NCBI GenBank assembly: GCA_964424125.1
Contig: CAYRHS010000086.1
Span: forward strand, 1 to 13,838
Source: CAYRHS01 sp964424125
GTDB taxonomy: Bacteria > Actinomycetota > Acidimicrobiia > IMCC26256 > JAOSJL01
DNA length: 13,838 nt
Direction: 5' to 3'
Under the pieces are notes generated by a model. The model had not been told where the DNA came from and did no database searches. It worked only from the letters and a program-made list of their open reading frames with translations. Below are positions 6,966 through 13,134 of this stretch, one piece after another. The first letter of the stretch is position 1; the number at the start of each line of letters is the position of its first letter. A program made the translations under genes and the position numbers.

Positions 6966-7355
6966 CTAGTCTGCCCGGGTCGTGGCCGCGCGCAGCGCGG
7001 CGAAGGGATCGCCGACGCGCGCGAGGCCCTCGCGCGCGTCGCGCAGTCGCTCGACGTGGCCGGTCACCTTGAGCCGTCCGGCCGCGGCCAGCTCCTGAGC
7101 GGTCACCGTCCCTCGGTACAAGGCAGATGCGCCGTCGTAATCGCTGATCAGCACGACGTCGGGATCGGGAACCCGACCCGACCCTGCGGCGAGCCCGTCC
7201 GGTGCCACCCGGAGCCAGTAGTGGACCTCGCCGTCGGGCGCGCCGCGCACGACGTGCTGGAGGCACAGGGGCTCGATGTCCCGGCCCGGGGGCGGCGCGG
7301 CTCGGGCCGCACGGGAGTAGGTCTCCAGCCACTCCGCCGAAAGGAACCGGGCCAT
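6966..7355 (-). CDS. SCP2-like (sterol carrier protein 2 type) domain protein
   Basis: This small 129-aa soluble protein carries the core pattern of bacterial SCP2-like domains. A strand pair (VHYWLRVAPDGLAAGSG, about residues 44-60) is followed by PDVVLISDYDGASALYRGTVTAQELAAAGRLKVTGHVERL (65-104). This compares with the family 'D-v-x-l-x-x-d-x-x-t-a-x-x-l-x-x-G-x-x-x-x-x-x-x-x-x-G-x-l-x-v-x-G-d'. Such domains form a hydrophobic pocket for lipids or acyl groups. The ATG at 7355 is chosen because a -10-like TAGGAT sits 8 nt upstream on the reverse strand and the N-terminus makes a natural domain boundary. The frame stays open much further upstream, but that part runs antisense through the polyprenyl synthase gene. 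It is the first gene of a two-gene reverse unit and diverges from the polyprenyl synthase gene. Confidence 0.7.
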   Translation of the reverse strand: MARFLSAEWLETYSRAARAAPPPGRDIEPLCLQHVVRGAPDGEVHYWLRVAPDGLAAGSGRVPDPDVVLISDYDGASALYRGTVTAQELAAAGRLKVTGHVERLRDAREGLARVGDPFAALRAATTRAD

Positions 7356-7363
7356 CGCCTGCG

Positions 7364-7369
7364 ATCCTA
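7364..7369 (-). promoter_or_regulatory. Leaderless-type -10 element (TAGGAT) of the SCP2-like gene
   Basis: On the reverse strand TAGGAT is followed by 8 nt (CGCAGGCG) and then the ATG at 7355. The motif is continued by CGC, as in several other starts here. It shares the 87-nt divergent gap 7356-7442 with the promoter of the polyprenyl synthase gene. Confidence 0.55.
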
Positions 7370-7429
7370 GGGGGAGTCGACCGCCGGCGGCGGCCGTGGG
7401 GCGATCGGGGCCTGCTGCCGGGCCTTGAA

Positions 7430-7435
7430 TACAGT
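7430..7435 (+). promoter_or_regulatory. Leaderless-type -10 element (TACAGT) of the polyprenyl synthase gene
   Basis: TACAGT ends 7 nt before the ATG at 7443, with no Shine-Dalgarno between them. This favours the ATG over the in-frame TTG at 7425, which would place the -10 element inside the coding region. Confidence 0.55.
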
Positions 7436-7442
7436 GACCACG

Positions 7443-8507
7443 ATGGAGCCGACGAGCGACCGCGTCCCCGCGCAGCTCGCCGAGATCGGGGCTCGCACCG
7501 AGCGTCGCGTCCTCGACGTCGTCGCATCCGAGGCCGCGCGCTGGGAGGAAGCAGCCCCACCCCTGGTCGAGCCACTCAGGGTCCTCGGCGATCTCGTTCG
7601 CGCGGGCGGCAAACGTCTCCGGCCGGCGTTCTGCCACTGGGGGTTCGTGGCTGCGGGGGGTGATCCCGGCGACCCCCGGGCGCTGGACGCCGCGGCTGCG
7701 ATCGAGCTCCTCCACACGATGGCGCTCGTGCACGACGACGTCATGGACGGCTCGGACCTCCGGCGGGGGACGGCGACGGTCCACGAGTGGTTCATCGAGT
7801 GTCACCGGGCCAAGGGTTGGGCGAGCGAGGCGCGACGCTTCGGTGAAGGCGCAGCGATCGTGGTCGGTGACATCGCCTTCGTCCTCGCCGACGTGCTCTT
7901 GGCGGAGGCCCCGCGCGCAGCGCGCCAGGTGTTCGACGAGATGCGCCTCGAGCTGTGCGTCGGTCAGTACCTCGATCTCGTGGGGACCGCGGCGGCCGAG
8001 CCTGACGGTGACGCGGCCGCTCGCATCGCGCTGTTCAAGTCGGGGAAGTACACGGTGGAGCGCCCCCTCCAACTCGGGACGGCGCTCGCGGGCCGACTCG
8101 ACGAGCTCGCCGCGCCGCTCGAGGCCGTCGGTCTCCCGCTGGGCCGGGCGTTCCAGTTGCGAGACGACGTGCTCGGCGTCTGGGGCGACGCGGAACTGCT
8201 CGGCAAGCCGGTCGGACAGGATCTCCGCGAGGGCAAGCCGACCCCGCTCCTCGCGCACGCCTGGGCGCACGCGAGCGACGCGCAACGCCGCGAGCTTCGC
8301 CGACTCGGCCGGCGCGATCTGAGCGAGAAGGAGATCGACGGGCTCACGAGGCTCCTCGAGGAGCTGGGGGCCCGGGCGATGGCCGAGGCCGCCATCGAGC
8401 AGTGGGTGGCGGAGGCACTCGACGCCCTGGACGCCGCGCCGATCAGCGAGGAGGCGCGCGTCGGCCTCAAGGAGCTGGCGTCGTTCGTCGCCTGGCGTGA
8501 CCGGTGA
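7443..8507 (+). CDS. Polyprenyl (isoprenyl) diphosphate synthase
   Basis: This 354-aa trans-isoprenyl synthase condenses isopentenyl diphosphate onto an allylic diphosphate. Motifs in order: GGKRLRP (residues 55-61), first Asp-rich motif DDVMD (98-102), RRGT (107-110), VGQYLDL (173-179), KSGKYTVERPL (199-209), FQLRDDVLGVWGD with the second Asp-rich motif (237-249), and GKPVGQDLREGKPT (254-267). The residues just before the first Asp-rich motif are Met (-5) and Ala (-4) rather than bulky aromatics. This argues against a strict C15 product and for C20 or longer, though that is inference. The product could feed menaquinone, carotenoid or carrier-lipid synthesis. Its stop overlaps the GTG of the following ABC gene (GTGA), an unexpected coupling to an exporter. 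Confidence 0.92.
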   Translation: MEPTSDRVPAQLAEIGARTERRVLDVVASEAARWEEAAPPLVEPLRVLGDLVRAGGKRLRPAFCHWGFVAAGGDPGDPRALDAAAAIELLHTMALVHDDVMDGSDLRRGTATVHEWFIECHRAKGWASEARRFGEGAAIVVGDIAFVLADVLLAEAPRAARQVFDEMRLELCVGQYLDLVGTAAAEPDGDAAARIALFKSGKYTVERPLQLGTALAGRLDELAAPLEAVGLPLGRAFQLRDDVLGVWGDAELLGKPVGQDLREGKPTPLLAHAWAHASDAQRRELRRLGRRDLSEKEIDGLTRLLEELGARAMAEAAIEQWVAEALDALDAAPISEEARVGLKELASFVAWRDR

Positions 8508-9430
8508 GCGTCCCGATGATGCCGGTCGCGCCCGCGATCGAGGTGGACGGGCTCGCCAAGAGCTACGGCCGCGTCGAGGCCGTCAGCGACCTCACGTTCC
8601 AGGTGCGCGCCGGCGAGGTCTTCGGACTTCTCNNNNNNNNNNCCACCGTCGAGATCCTCGAGGGCTACCGCCGACCGGACCGCGGCTCCGTCTCCGTGCT
8701 CGGGCTCGATCCCGACTCCGAGGGAGAGGCCTTGCGCCCGCGGATCGGTGTGATGCTCCAGGACGGTGGCCTCCATCCGGGCCTGCGGCCTCGCGAGGCA
8801 CTGGAGTTGTTCGCGGCCTTCTACGAGGACGCCGACGACCCCGAGCGCGTGCTCGACGTCGTCGGGCTGCGTGACGCCGCGCAGACGCCGACACGGCGCC
8901 TCTCGGGCGGCCAGCGTCAGCGCCTGTCACTGGCGTTGGCACTCATCGGGCGGCCGCGCCTGTTCTTCCTCGACGAGCCGACGGCGGGCATGGACCCGCA
9001 TGCCCGCGCCGCGACGTGGGAGCTCGTGCGCGAGCTGCGCTCGGGGGGCGCCACGATCCTTCTCACCACGCACGGCATGGACGAGGCCGAGCAGCTCTGT
9101 GATCGCTGTGCGATCGTCGACCGGGGCCACCTCGTCGCGCTCGGCTCGCCGACCGAGCTGACGAGCAAGGTCCGTGCCGAGGACGTCCGCTTCTCGGCGA
9201 CGGGCGGGCTCGACGTGGACGATCTCGCCACCAAGCTCGGCCTCGCGTCAGGCGGCGTGGTCGAAGAGCGGCCGGGTGAGTACGTCGTGTGGACGGCGGC
9301 GACGCCGGAGCTGGTTGCCGACCTGACGGCCTGGCTGCGCGATCAGCACGTGACCGTCGGGGAGCTCCGTGCCGGGCGGCGATCACTGGAACAGGTCTTT
9401 CTCCGCCTCACCGGGCACCCTCCGACATGA
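8504..9430 (+). CDS. ABC-2 exporter ATP-binding protein, interrupted by an assembly gap
   Basis: This is the ATPase partner of the permease just downstream. Seen: Q-loop VMLQDGGLHPGLRPREAL (about 83-100), signature RLSGGQRQRLSLALAL (132-147), Walker B LFFLDEPTAGMDP (153-165) and switch His in LLTTHGMDEAEQL (187-199). A C-terminal accessory domain ends in RSLEQVFLRLTG. Walker A is not visible because ten N replace it between GEVFGLL and TVEILEG; this is a sequencing gap, not a loss of function. The GTG start overlaps the polyprenyl synthase stop (GTGA) and no Shine-Dalgarno is seen. The family includes the mycobacterial pair next to ctaA (Rv1458c/Rv1457c), consistent with ctaB lying next door here. 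The substrate is unknown. Confidence 0.9.
   Translation: MSVPMMPVAPAIEVDGLAKSYGRVEAVSDLTFQVRAGEVFGLLXXXXTVEILEGYRRPDRGSVSVLGLDPDSEGEALRPRIGVMLQDGGLHPGLRPREALELFAAFYEDADDPERVLDVVGLRDAAQTPTRRLSGGQRQRLSLALALIGRPRLFFLDEPTAGMDPHARAATWELVRELRSGGATILLTTHGMDEAEQLCDRCAIVDRGHLVALGSPTELTSKVRAEDVRFSATGGLDVDDLATKLGLASGGVVEERPGEYVVWTAATPELVADLTAWLRDQHVTVGELRAGRRSLEQVFLRLTGHPPT
8633..8642. other. Run of 10 N (scaffold gap) at the Walker A codons
   Basis: The Ns fall between codons for GLL and TVEILEG. Homologous ATPases have GPNGAGKT plus one further Thr codon here, i.e. about 25 unknown bases instead of 10. The difference, 15, is a multiple of three, which is why the frame continues. All coordinates to the right are therefore probably about 15 nt too small. 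Confidence 0.9.
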
Positions 9431-10155
9431 CCCGCACGGCCGTCCTTGCACAGACCCGCGCCGAGCTGACCCTCGCAGCACGACGAGGCGAGAGTCTGCT
9501 CGTCACGCTCGCGATCCCGCTCGGGATCCTCGTCTTCTTCGCGCGCGTCGACGCGGTCGCGACCAATCTCGACGACCCGGTCGAGTTCCTCGTCCCGGGA
9601 GTGCTCGCGCTCGCCGTGATGGCAACCGCGATGGTGAGCCTCGGGATCAATACTGGTTACGAACGCCACTACGGCGTGCTGAAACGGCTCGGCGCGACAC
9701 CACTCGGACGCCCGGGCCTGCTCGCGGGCAAGACGCTCGGGGTGCTCGTCGTCGAGCTCGTCCAGACAGTGCTCATCGTCCTCACCGGCTGGACCCTCGG
9801 CTGGTCGATCACCCCGCGGCTCGTGCCAGCTGTCGCGGTGCTCCTCGTGGGCACGGTCGCGTTCGCGGGGCTCGGGCTCCTCCTCGCCGGGACGCTGCGG
9901 GCCGAGGTCAACCTGGCCGTCGCGAACGCGCTCTTCCTGATGCTCCTGTTCCTCGGGGGCATGGCGTATCCGCTCGATCGGCTCCCCGAAGCGCTCGAGG
10001 TCGTCGCGCGCGTACTTCCCGGCGCGGCGCTGGCGGAGACCGTCCGGGGAGTGCTCGAGCCGGGCGGGTTCCCTGTGGGGAGCACGTCCGTGCTGCTCGT
10101 GTGGGCGATCGTGATGCCGATCGCAGCCGCGCGCTCGTTCCGCTGGGAGGAGTGA
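9427..10155 (+). CDS. ABC-2 type permease, partner of the 8504-9430 ATPase
   Basis: This 242-aa integral membrane protein has about six hydrophobic helices. They include ESLLVTLAIPLGILVFFA, the segment around VEFLVPGVLALAVMATAMVSL, LVPAVAVLLVGTVAFAGLGLLLAG and ANALFLMLLFLGGMAYPL. A cytoplasmic link YERHYGVLKRLGATPLGRPGLLAGK (about residues 78-102) is the ABC-2 coupling region. RVLPGAALAETVRGVL near the end is the family's 'lP-x-x-x-l-x-e-x-x-r' pattern. The ATG overlaps the ATPase stop (ATGA), so translation is coupled. The gene ends 9 bp from the convergent end of ctaB. I see no hairpin terminator in that junction, so read-through or overlap of the two transcripts is possible. Confidence 0.9.
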   Translation: MTRTAVLAQTRAELTLAARRGESLLVTLAIPLGILVFFARVDAVATNLDDPVEFLVPGVLALAVMATAMVSLGINTGYERHYGVLKRLGATPLGRPGLLAGKTLGVLVVELVQTVLIVLTGWTLGWSITPRLVPAVAVLLVGTVAFAGLGLLLAGTLRAEVNLAVANALFLMLLFLGGMAYPLDRLPEALEVVARVLPGAALAETVRGVLEPGGFPVGSTSVLLVWAIVMPIAAARSFRWEE

Positions 10156-10164
10156 GCTCGCCGT

Positions 10165-11076
10165 TCAGCGAACGAGCGTGTCGACGGCGACCGCAGCGAA
10201 CAACAGCGCGAGGTACGTGTTCGAGAAGGTGAACAACCGGATCGCGCGCTGCGGCGAAGGATCCCGAGTGAGATGGACCGCGGCACCGACGAACGCTACG
10301 CCGAGCACCGCCGCGGCGCCCACGTAGAGCGGCCCGACCGTGGTCGTCAGCCCGAGCGTCAGCGAGACCGCGACCACCACGACCGCGTAGCGGAGGATCG
10401 CTCGGGTGGTCGCCTCCGTCCCACGCGCGACGGGCAGCATCGGGATCCCGGCAGCGGCGTAGTCCTCGCGGTAGCGGAGCGCGAGCGCCCAGAAGTGCGG
10501 CGGCGTCCAGAAGAAGACGACGGCGAACAGGATCCAGGCCGGCCAGGCGAGCCCTCCCGTGACCGCCGCCCAGCCGACGAGGACCGGGACTGCGCCCGCC
10601 GCACCGCCGACGACGATGTTCTGGGGGCTCCGCGGCTTGAGCCAGATTGTGTACACGAAGACGTAGAACAAGGTGGCCCCGACGGCAAGGAGAGCGGCGA
10701 GCAGGTTCGCCCTCCACCAGAGCAGTGCGAACGCCGCCGCCTCGAGCGCGATGCCGAACCAGAGTGCGGCGACCGGCTCGATTTCACCGCGCGGCAGCGG
10801 GCGGCCGTGGGTGCGCCGCATCAGCGCGTCCCGGTCCCGCTCCAGCCAGCAGTTGATGGTGTTCGCTCCGCCCGCGGCCAGTGCACCGCCGACGAGCACC
10901 GCGGCGACGAGCGGAAGCGAGGGCACGCCGTCGGCGGCGAGCACCATCGCCGGAACCGTCGTGACGAGCAGGAGCTCGATCACTCGCGGTTTCGTGAGCC
11001 GGACGAAGTCGCCGACCCGGCCCGCCAGCCTCGCCCAGGGGGATGAGGGACGCGGCGCCCGGGTGACCTCGGTCAT
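10165..11076 (-). CDS. ctaB: Protoheme IX farnesyltransferase (heme O synthase)
   Basis: The 303-aa UbiA-family membrane enzyme transfers a farnesyl group to heme B, giving heme O for CtaA. The first prenyl-diphosphate-binding motif is N-x-x-x-C-W-x-E-R-D-x-D (N72 to D83), followed by MRRTHGRPLP. YIWLKPRSPQNIVVGGAAGAVP is recognisable with Thr in place of the first Ile (YTIWLKPR), as is FFWTPPHFWALALRYREDYAAAGIPML with the second motif (189-214). These are diagnostic of CtaB rather than of other UbiA enzymes. About nine hydrophobic helices are spread over residues 33-300. The ATG at 11076 gives a normal N-terminus (FVRLTKPRV). No Shine-Dalgarno is evident. The farnesyl donor could come from the isoprenoid pathway to which the nearby polyprenyl synthase belongs. 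Confidence 0.95.
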   Translation of the reverse strand: MTEVTRAPRPSSPWARLAGRVGDFVRLTKPRVIELLLVTTVPAMVLAADGVPSLPLVAAVLVGGALAAGGANTINCWLERDRDALMRRTHGRPLPRGEIEPVAALWFGIALEAAAFALLWWRANLLAALLAVGATLFYVFVYTIWLKPRSPQNIVVGGAAGAVPVLVGWAAVTGGLAWPAWILFAVVFFWTPPHFWALALRYREDYAAAGIPMLPVARGTEATTRAILRYAVVVVAVSLTLGLTTTVGPLYVGAAAVLGVAFVGAAVHLTRDPSPQRAIRLFTFSNTYLALLFAAVAVDTLVR

Positions 11077-11108
11077 CGTGAACGGTCGAGCGGAGCGGGC
11101 ACCCTCGG

Positions 11109-11114
11109 AATCTA
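11109..11114 (-). promoter_or_regulatory. Possible -10 element (TAGATT) upstream of ctaB
   Basis: On the reverse strand TAGATT lies 32 nt before the ctaB ATG, which would give a 5' leader of about 25 nt. It is one of few AT-rich hexamers in the 100-nt divergent gap between ctaB and the GroES-like gene. No -35 is recognisable. Confidence 0.35.
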
Positions 11115-11164
11115 CTCCAGCGCCTCGCGGGCACCCCGAAGCCGGGCGGCCCGGTGACCTCCGG

Positions 11165-11170
11165 TAGTCT
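11165..11170 (+). promoter_or_regulatory. Leaderless-type -10 element (TAGTCT) of the GroES-like gene
   Basis: TAGTCT is followed by CGCCGC and then the ATG at 11177, a 6-nt spacing with no room for a Shine-Dalgarno. The string TAGTCTCGCC is nearly the same as that before the reverse gene at 13073 (TAGCCTCGCC). Confidence 0.65.
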
Positions 11171-11176
11171 CGCCGC

Positions 11177-11509
11177 ATGACGGATGCCGACCGCGACGTC
11201 AAGCAGTCGGTGCGCATGACGGCGGATCGCCTCCTCGTCGTCCCGTCGAAGGAGGCGGGCGAACGCAAGTCCCGCGCCGGCATCGTGATCCCGGCCACGG
11301 CGGAGCAGAGCCGGAGGCTCGCGTGGGGAGAGGTCGTGGCGGTGGGCCCGACGGCGCGCAACGTGGAGCCGGGGGACCAAGTGCTCTTCGCACCCGATTC
11401 CGGCTACGAGGTCGAGATCCGCGGCGACGAGTACTTGATCATGCGCGAGCGTGACATCCACGCCACCGCGTCGGACCGTGACGAAGGTCAGACCGGTCTC
11501 TACCTCTGA
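11177..11509 (+). CDS. GroES-like co-chaperonin, shortened roof loop, no GroEL neighbour
   Basis: This 110-aa protein has the Cpn10 fold pattern. MTADRLLVVPSKEAGERKSRAGIVIPATAEQS (about residues 14-45) contains the mobile-loop GIVIP tripeptide region that binds GroEL. GEVVAVGP (51-58) and EPGDQVLFAPDSGYEVEIRGDEYLIMRERDIHA (64-96) match the GroES C-terminal half. Ordinary GroES has about 17 residues between AVG and GD, including the roof hairpin; here only about eight (PTARNVEP) remain. There are also about 13 extra residues at the N-terminus and a 14-residue polar tail. No groEL lies in the window. It is followed after 10 nt by an SDR gene, probably in one operon. It is likely a secondary GroES-type protein whose partner chaperonin is unclear. 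Confidence 0.82.
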   Translation: MTDADRDVKQSVRMTADRLLVVPSKEAGERKSRAGIVIPATAEQSRRLAWGEVVAVGPTARNVEPGDQVLFAPDSGYEVEIRGDEYLIMRERDIHATASDRDEGQTGLYL

Positions 11510-11519
11510 GGTCCTCGAC

Positions 11520-12290
11520 ATGCCCCTCCCGATCTCGCTCGACGGCCGGGTCGCGCTCGTGACGGGCGGGACCCGCGGCATCGGACGGTCGATCGCGGAG
11601 CGCCTCGCGGCCGCCGGCGCGGCGGTGGCCGTCGTGGCGCGCAAGCCCGACGAGCTCGAGGAGACACGCGCCGCGCTCGAGGCGATCGGGACGCGGGCGA
11701 TCACCGTCCAGGGCTCCGTGGGTGACTTCGACGTGTGTCGGCGTGCCGTCCGGAGCTGCGTCGAAGACCTCGGCCGCATCGACGTGCTCGTGAACAACGC
11801 CGGGGTCAATCCTTTCATGGGCGCCATCGTGGACGCGGGCCCGGAGGTCGTCGCCAAGATCTTCCAGGTGAACGTGCAGGCACCGCTCGTGCTCGTCCAG
11901 GAGGCATGGCGTGCGCACATGGAGGAGCACGGTGGTGTGGTCATCAACGTCGCCTCGGTCGGCGGATTGCGGCCGGGTCCGTTCATCGGCGTCTACAACG
12001 TCTCCAAGGCGGCGCTCGTCCACCTGACGAAACAGCTGGCGCTCGAGCTGGCACCGGGCGTTCGCGTCAACGCGCTCGCGCCCGGACTGGTGAAGACGAC
12101 CATGGCCCGAGCGCTCTTCGAGGCGGACGAGGAAGGCATCGCCGCCGCGCACCCGCTCCGGCGACTCGGGGTGCCGAACGACGTCGGGTACGCAGCGCTG
12201 TTCCTCGCGAGCGACGCGTCCGAGTGGATGACCGGTCAGGTCTTGCCGATCGACGGCGGCATCAGCATCGCAGGCGGCTTGCTGGCCTGA
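11520..12290 (+). CDS. Short-chain dehydrogenase/reductase (classical SDR)
   Basis: This 256-aa Rossmann-fold oxidoreductase has every classical SDR mark. The cofactor loop is TGGTRGIG (residues 15-22), Arg41 after strand 2 suggests NADP(H), and NNAG is at 92-95. The catalytic tetrad is Asn118 (FQVNVQA), Ser146 (INVASVGG), Tyr159 and Lys163 (YNVSK). NALAPGLVKTTM (184-195) and IDGGISIAGG (244-253) close the fold. The ATG at 11520 is chosen because it lies 10 nt after the GroES-like stop, with a weak GAGG 8 nt upstream; earlier in-frame starts overlap the GroES-like gene. The substrate is unknown; the family includes 3-oxoacyl-ACP reductase-like and sugar or steroid dehydrogenases. Unlike the SDR at 4882 its tetrad is intact. 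Confidence 0.92.
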   Translation: MPLPISLDGRVALVTGGTRGIGRSIAERLAAAGAAVAVVARKPDELEETRAALEAIGTRAITVQGSVGDFDVCRRAVRSCVEDLGRIDVLVNNAGVNPFMGAIVDAGPEVVAKIFQVNVQAPLVLVQEAWRAHMEEHGGVVINVASVGGLRPGPFIGVYNVSKAALVHLTKQLALELAPGVRVNALAPGLVKTTMARALFEADEEGIAAAHPLRRLGVPNDVGYAALFLASDASEWMTGQVLPIDGGISIAGGLLA

Positions 12291-12302
12291 GCCGGCCGTG
12301 AC

Positions 12303-13073
12303 CTACCTGCGGCGGGTGAGCGTGACGGGCACCGCGGCAGGGTGGGGGGCCGGCGCGGCCGCCGGAGCGGCGCGACGGGCGTCGAGGTACTCGGCGACGG
12401 CCTCGTAGAGACGGTCTCCGATCATCGTGCGGAGCTCGGTCTCCATGCTGCGGTAGACGGGCTCCGAGCCGGTGAAGGTCTCGGGGACCTCGGTGCACCA
12501 CCACGCGAAGTCGTCACCGCCGCCGCCCCAGCCGTCCCGTCCGAACTCGGTGAGCATTGCGACCTCGGAGTTGTCGTCCTCCTCGATTCGGGTCTCGATG
12601 CGCAACGGCAATTGCCAGCAGACGTCAGGCTTCAGCTCGCTGAAATGCGGCCCGCCGTGCCGTACGGAGTGCAGATGCAGCGCACATCCGGGCCCGGCGG
12701 GGAACCCGGGGCGGTTCAAGAAGATGCACGCGTCCTCGACCAGCCGGGTGCGCCACGAATTCGGGCCGGTCGCGGCGTAGATCCCCTTCTTGCGGCCGAC
12801 GGCGGCGAACTGCCACTCGTCGTCGGAGAGACGCTTCGCGGCGCGAACCACTCGGTTCCGGTCCTTGCGATCCTCGAAGTGTGCGCCGTAGGAACAGCAA
12901 CCCTGCTCCAGCTCGGGCGCCGGCCGTTCGAGGACGCCCTGACACCCGCAACCGAAGACGCAGCGCCACGAGGACGCCAGGAAGGTGACGTCGATCTCCC
13001 AGCGCTTGTTGTCGTCGTCCGGATCGGCGAACACGACCCACTCGCGCTCCGGACGGAGCCCGTTGCGTGCCAC
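12303..13073 (-). CDS. Cysteine-rich protein of unknown function
   Basis: I do not recognise a named family for this 256-aa protein. It has nine cysteines in a pattern that looks like metal or Fe-S binding: C38, C42 and C44 (WRCVFGCGCQG), C59-C60 (QGCCSYGAHF), C116 (EDACIFLN), C130 with two His (GPGCALHLHSVRHGG), C152 (DVCWQLPL) and C193. CC pairs and scattered Cys of this type recall YkgJ-like (UPF0153) cysteine-cluster proteins, but the match is only by eye. The N-terminal part (DKRWEIDVTFLASSW-like) and the middle are mixed, and the C-terminal 25 residues are Ala/Pro-rich and probably disordered. There is no signal peptide. The GTG at 13073 is supported by a -10-like TAGCCT exactly 6 nt upstream on the reverse strand. 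It is convergent with the SDR gene (12-nt gap). Confidence 0.8.
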   Translation of the reverse strand: MARNGLRPEREWVVFADPDDDNKRWEIDVTFLASSWRCVFGCGCQGVLERPAPELEQGCCSYGAHFEDRKDRNRVVRAAKRLSDDEWQFAAVGRKKGIYAATGPNSWRTRLVEDACIFLNRPGFPAGPGCALHLHSVRHGGPHFSELKPDVCWQLPLRIETRIEEDDNSEVAMLTEFGRDGWGGGGDDFAWWCTEVPETFTGSEPVYRSMETELRTMIGDRLYEAVAEYLDARRAAPAAAPAPHPAAVPVTLTRRR

Positions 13074-13079
13074 CGGGCG

Positions 13080-13085
13080 AGGCTA
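13080..13085 (-). promoter_or_regulatory. Leaderless-type -10 element (TAGCCT) of the cysteine-rich gene
   Basis: On the reverse strand TAGCCT is followed by CGCCCG and the GTG at 13073. The 68-nt gap to the forward gene at 13142 therefore holds two divergent promoters of the same type. Confidence 0.6.
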
Positions 13086-13128
13086 CAACCGAGGGGGGCG
13101 CCGAGAGGGGAAGCGAGGAGCGCGTGAG

Positions 13129-13134
13129 TACCCT
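13129..13134 (+). promoter_or_regulatory. Leaderless-type -10 element (TACCCT) of the small helical gene
   Basis: TACCCT ends 7 nt before the ATG at 13142 and belongs to a TACCCTCGCG string identical to that before the fxsA-like gene. An AGGAG at 13116-13120 is only 3 nt from an alternative GTG at 13124 and too far from the ATG. Confidence 0.55.

Noticed and set aside
6968..6973. CAGACT on the reverse strand, 6 nt before the GTG at 6961, as a separate promoter
   Set aside because: It lies within the end of the SCP2-like gene, lacks the first T of TANNNT, and the 4-nt intergenic distance makes cotranscription the simpler explanation.
7425..7442. TTG at 7425 as the start of the polyprenyl synthase
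   Set aside because: It would put the -10-like TACAGT inside the coding region and adds six residues with no family match; the ATG at 7443 has the spacing seen at other starts.
8504..9430. Second ABC ATPase as a degenerate protein lacking its P-loop
   Set aside because: The missing motif coincides exactly with ten N bases; all other ATPase motifs are intact.
10156..10164. Terminator between the convergent ABC permease and ctaB genes
   Set aside because: Only 9 bp separate the stops and I see no GC-rich hairpin followed by a T-run in or beside the gap.
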